From: Clostridiales bacterium
GTDB taxonomy: Bacteria; Bacillota; Clostridia; WRLR01
Direction: 5' to 3'
Length of the DNA stretch: 14,586 nt
Assembly: GCA_031287655.1 (NCBI GenBank)
Contig: JAITSR010000079.1
Span: 1 to 14,586 of the forward strand
How positions within the stretch are numbered: position 1 is the stretch's first letter; each line of letters starts with the position of its first letter. Of this stretch, positions 12,833 through 14,586 are shown piece after piece. A program made the position numbers and the translations under genes. Under the pieces are notes generated by a model, which ran no database searches, was not told where the DNA came from, and saw nothing but the letters and a program-made list of their open reading frames with translations.

Positions 12833-13875
12833 CGCGCCGTGTCCGCCCCTTCCCCCTCCGGGAATATGAGCTTTGTCGTCAGAAGGTCGCTGCCTGCCCG
12901 CGTGTTCGGGAACACCCGCCGCGCCGCGCCGATGTGCTCGCCCGGGTTCTGCAGCGCCGGGCTGTAATGCGTCAGCCACAGCTCGCCGACGCCCGCGTCC
13001 CTCGCGAGCCCCGCCGCTTCGCTGAATATCATATGCTTTTTACCGATCGCGTTCTCCCGCTCCCCGTCGTCCCCGTACATGCCCTCGCAGATGAGCAGCG
13101 CCGAATCCTTGAACAGGCGGCGCAAGGCCGGGGCCGGGCGGGAGTCCGTGCAGTAACTCAGTTTGATCCCGCGCCGCTCGGGCCCGAGCACCATATCGGG
13201 CGTCACGCTGCGCCCGTCGTCCAGCTCAACCGTCTTCCCCGCCTGCAGCAAGCTCCACGATTTTAAGGGGATATTCAGCTCCTTTGCGCGCGCGGGGTAA
13301 AACGCGCCCTGCCGCCGGATGTGAAAGCTGTACGCGAGGCATGGGATATTGTGATCCGCCGGGGCGTATTGAAAACTCATGCTGTCAAACAGCGCGACGT
13401 CCCGCAGCGGGGCAAGGCCGCCGTCCCGCTCCCCGTCCGCCTCCGCCTCTCCGTCCACGTTCGCGCCCGTACCCGCAGCCCCGCCGCTCGCGCCGCGAAG
13501 CGAGGGCGCCCCGCGCGGCAACGGCAGCTCCGTCGCCCTGATGTCAAACGGCAGCGCGGGGCAGATCACGAGCAGCGACTGCACGACGCGCGTAAGGCCG
13601 GGCGGCCCGATCAGGTCGAGCGGCGTGTCTTTCCCGGAATTTCCGATCGTCAGCAGCAGGCCCGGCAGCCCCGCGATGTGGTCGGCGTGGTAGTGCGTAA
13701 AAAAGATCGCGTCGATCGGCTTAAAGCCCCAGCCCGCGAGCTTTAGCGGTATTTGCGTACCCTCGCCGCAGTCGACCATCAGCATCTTTCCGTTATATCG
13801 CAAAAGCAGCGAGGTCAGCCACCTCCCGGGCAGCGGCATCATCCCCCCCGTCCCCAACAGACATACGTCCAGCAT
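12829..13875 (-). CDS. rnz: Ribonuclease Z (tRNase Z)
   Basis: RNase Z is a zinc endonuclease that trims the 3' trailer of tRNA precursors to allow CCA addition. The 348 residues have the metallo-beta-lactamase fold. GTGGMMPLPGRWLTSLLL and VDCGEGTQ lie near the N-terminus, then the metal motif HYHADH (61-66), a histidine in ADHNIPCLAY (H175), an aspartate in YCTDSRP (D244) and the late histidine H303 in LTHYSPA. These match the metal-ligand set of RNase Z. The protein is about 40 residues longer than the usual 305-310. The excess is a Gly/Ala/Asp/Glu-rich insert at 121-157, in a loop before H175, and it leaves all metal ligands intact. It lies 29 bp after the deacetylase gene, with AAGGGG in that gap. 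Its stop overlaps the yaaA start (ATGA), so the three genes probably form one transcription unit. Confidence 0.92.
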   Translation of the reverse strand: MLDVCLLGTGGMMPLPGRWLTSLLLRYNGKMLMVDCGEGTQIPLKLAGWGFKPIDAIFFTHYHADHIAGLPGLLLTIGNSGKDTPLDLIGPPGLTRVVQSLLVICPALPFDIRATELPLPRGAPSLRGASGGAAGTGANVDGEAEADGERDGGLAPLRDVALFDSMSFQYAPADHNIPCLAYSFHIRRQGAFYPARAKELNIPLKSWSLLQAGKTVELDDGRSVTPDMVLGPERRGIKLSYCTDSRPAPALRRLFKDSALLICEGMYGDDGERENAIGKKHMIFSEAAGLARDAGVGELWLTHYSPALQNPGEHIGAARRVFPNTRAGSDLLTTKLIFPEGEGADTAR

Positions 13876-13904
13876 ATTATCTCAAGCCCCTTATTTTTTG
13901 CGGT

Positions 13905-14586
13905 TCATTTCGCCGCGCCGCCAAGCGTCCGAAATTCATAGCCCTGCTCCTTAAAGAAGCGGATCGCGCGGTCGAGCATGTCCAGCGTCGTCTGCTTTGT
14001 GTCCGTGTCGTGCATCAACACAATTACCTCGTCCTGCCCCTTAAATGTCGCGAGCATGTAGTCGTAGAGACTGTCCGCGGATTTATCCCGAATCTGCGCG
14101 TCGCCGTTCAGGCAATTCCAGTCGTAGTACACATAGCCGCGCGCCGTGACCTGCGAGCGGTACTGCTTCGCCGTTTTATATGTGCTCCCGCCCGGAAAGC
14201 GGAATACGTTCGTGTGATATGGGAAGCCGAGCGCGGAGCTGACCTGCGCGTCCCACCGCTCGAGCTCCGAAAAGAGCGCGGAGGCGCTCTTGTACAGCTT
14301 GTCATAGTTATGCGTATAGCTGTGGTTCGCGATGCTGTGCCGGTCCATGTAGATCGCCTGCGTGAGACGCGGATATTTTGCGACGTTGACGCCGACGAGG
14401 AAGAACGTCGCGCGGACGTCCTGCGCCTTTAAAATGTCAAGATACTGCTGCGTCAAAGCGGAGGGGCCGTCGTCAAACGTCAGGTAGACATAGCGCTTTT
14501 TCCGGTTCAGCGCGCTCGCGATGCGGTTTTGCGCGTCCTCGTCCCGCAAGACGGCGGAGCGCGCCGCGGCAATCGTCTTTGCGGCG
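13905..14586 (-). CDS. Polysaccharide deacetylase (NodB/PgdA-type), partial at the window edge
   Basis: This is a CE4-type metal-dependent deacetylase, of the family that removes acetyl groups from peptidoglycan or other N-acetylated glycans. The five NodB motifs are present: TFDDGPS with the metal-binding Asp, HSYTH as the second metal motif, RFPGGS, YDWNCLNGD and VLMHDT. The C-terminus is complete and ends at 13905. The frame stays open beyond the TTG at 14549 to the right edge of the window (reading AAKTIAAARSAVL before it). The true start, and any signal peptide or membrane anchor, therefore lie outside. The catalytic domain begins only about 20 residues after the TTG, which would be unusually abrupt for a secreted enzyme, so I treat the gene as 5'-truncated by the window. 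rnz follows after 29 bp on the same strand. Confidence 0.92.
   Translation of the reverse strand, partial: AAKTIAAARSAVLRDEDAQNRIASALNRKKRYVYLTFDDGPSALTQQYLDILKAQDVRATFFLVGVNVAKYPRLTQAIYMDRHSIANHSYTHNYDKLYKSASALFSELERWDAQVSSALGFPYHTNVFRFPGGSTYKTAKQYRSQVTARGYVYYDWNCLNGDAQIRDKSADSLYDYMLATFKGQDEVIVLMHDTDTKQTTLDMLDRAIRFFKEQGYEFRTLGGAAK

Noticed and set aside
12833..12979. Upstream extension of the yaaA frame
   Set aside because: It overlaps the conserved 3' end of rnz, and the ATGA overlap with the MIAILSPAR start is the natural family start.
1..14586. CRISPR array, tRNA, rRNA, riboswitch, transposase or prophage genes
   Set aside because: No regularly spaced repeats, tRNA-like cloverleaf or RNA-gene signature was seen by eye, and no mobile-element protein motifs are encoded. 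A covariance-model search could still find short RNA elements that I missed.

Overview
The window is a GC-rich bacterial chromosome segment with dense gene packing. Most of it is visibly above 60 percent G+C; for example, the 60 bases from 13441 contain 47 G or C. The gene content (an SwrC-like RND pump with a lipoprotein adaptor, mltG next to a U32 protein, typA, rnz, yaaA, a NodB-type deacetylase) and the Shine-Dalgarno sequences suggest a high-GC member of the Firmicutes, probably class Clostridia. That assignment is inference: there is no rRNA or other marker here.

Layout, left to right. (1) 1-64: intergenic DNA holding a perfect 19-bp inverted repeat that abuts the pump stop codon. (2) 65-4890, minus strand: an adaptor lipoprotein gene and an RND pump gene, coupled by an ATGA overlap. 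(3) 5008-6165, minus strand: a serine hydrolase of the class C beta-lactamase family. (4) 6166-6321: a divergent control region with two superimposed promoters, one for the hydrolase and one for typA. (5) 6322-10939, plus strand: typA, mltG and a U32-family gene, closely spaced and probably cotranscribed. (6) 10936-11697, minus strand: a Fic gene of lower GC that meets the U32 gene tail to tail, the two stop codons sharing the tetranucleotide TTAA. (7) 11750-14586, minus strand: a partial polysaccharide deacetylase, then rnz and yaaA, the last two coupled by an ATGA overlap and all reading toward fic.

How the genes fit together. Several products act at the cell envelope (pump, adaptor, MltG, deacetylase, perhaps the hydrolase). 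Others act on RNA and translation (TypA on ribosomes, RNase Z on tRNA 3' ends, the U32 protein probably in RNA hydroxylation). YaaA is a peroxide-stress protein. Fic is a probable AMP-transferase, carrying its own inhibitory motif.

The most unusual part is the junction at about 11750-11990. YaaA does not end where its family normally ends. It continues in frame into two stretches that resemble the C-terminal tails of small antitoxins, and then the AT-richer fic gene follows. This looks like a scar of toxin-antitoxin or Fic-module insertion at the 3' end of yaaA. Two other patterns stand out: low-complexity Ala/Gly/Ser/Pro/Asp-rich inserts in several conserved proteins, and the mirror-image promoters at 6221-6256. 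No rRNA, tRNA, CRISPR array, insertion sequence or convincing intrinsic terminator was found. No complete, clearly new system is evident.
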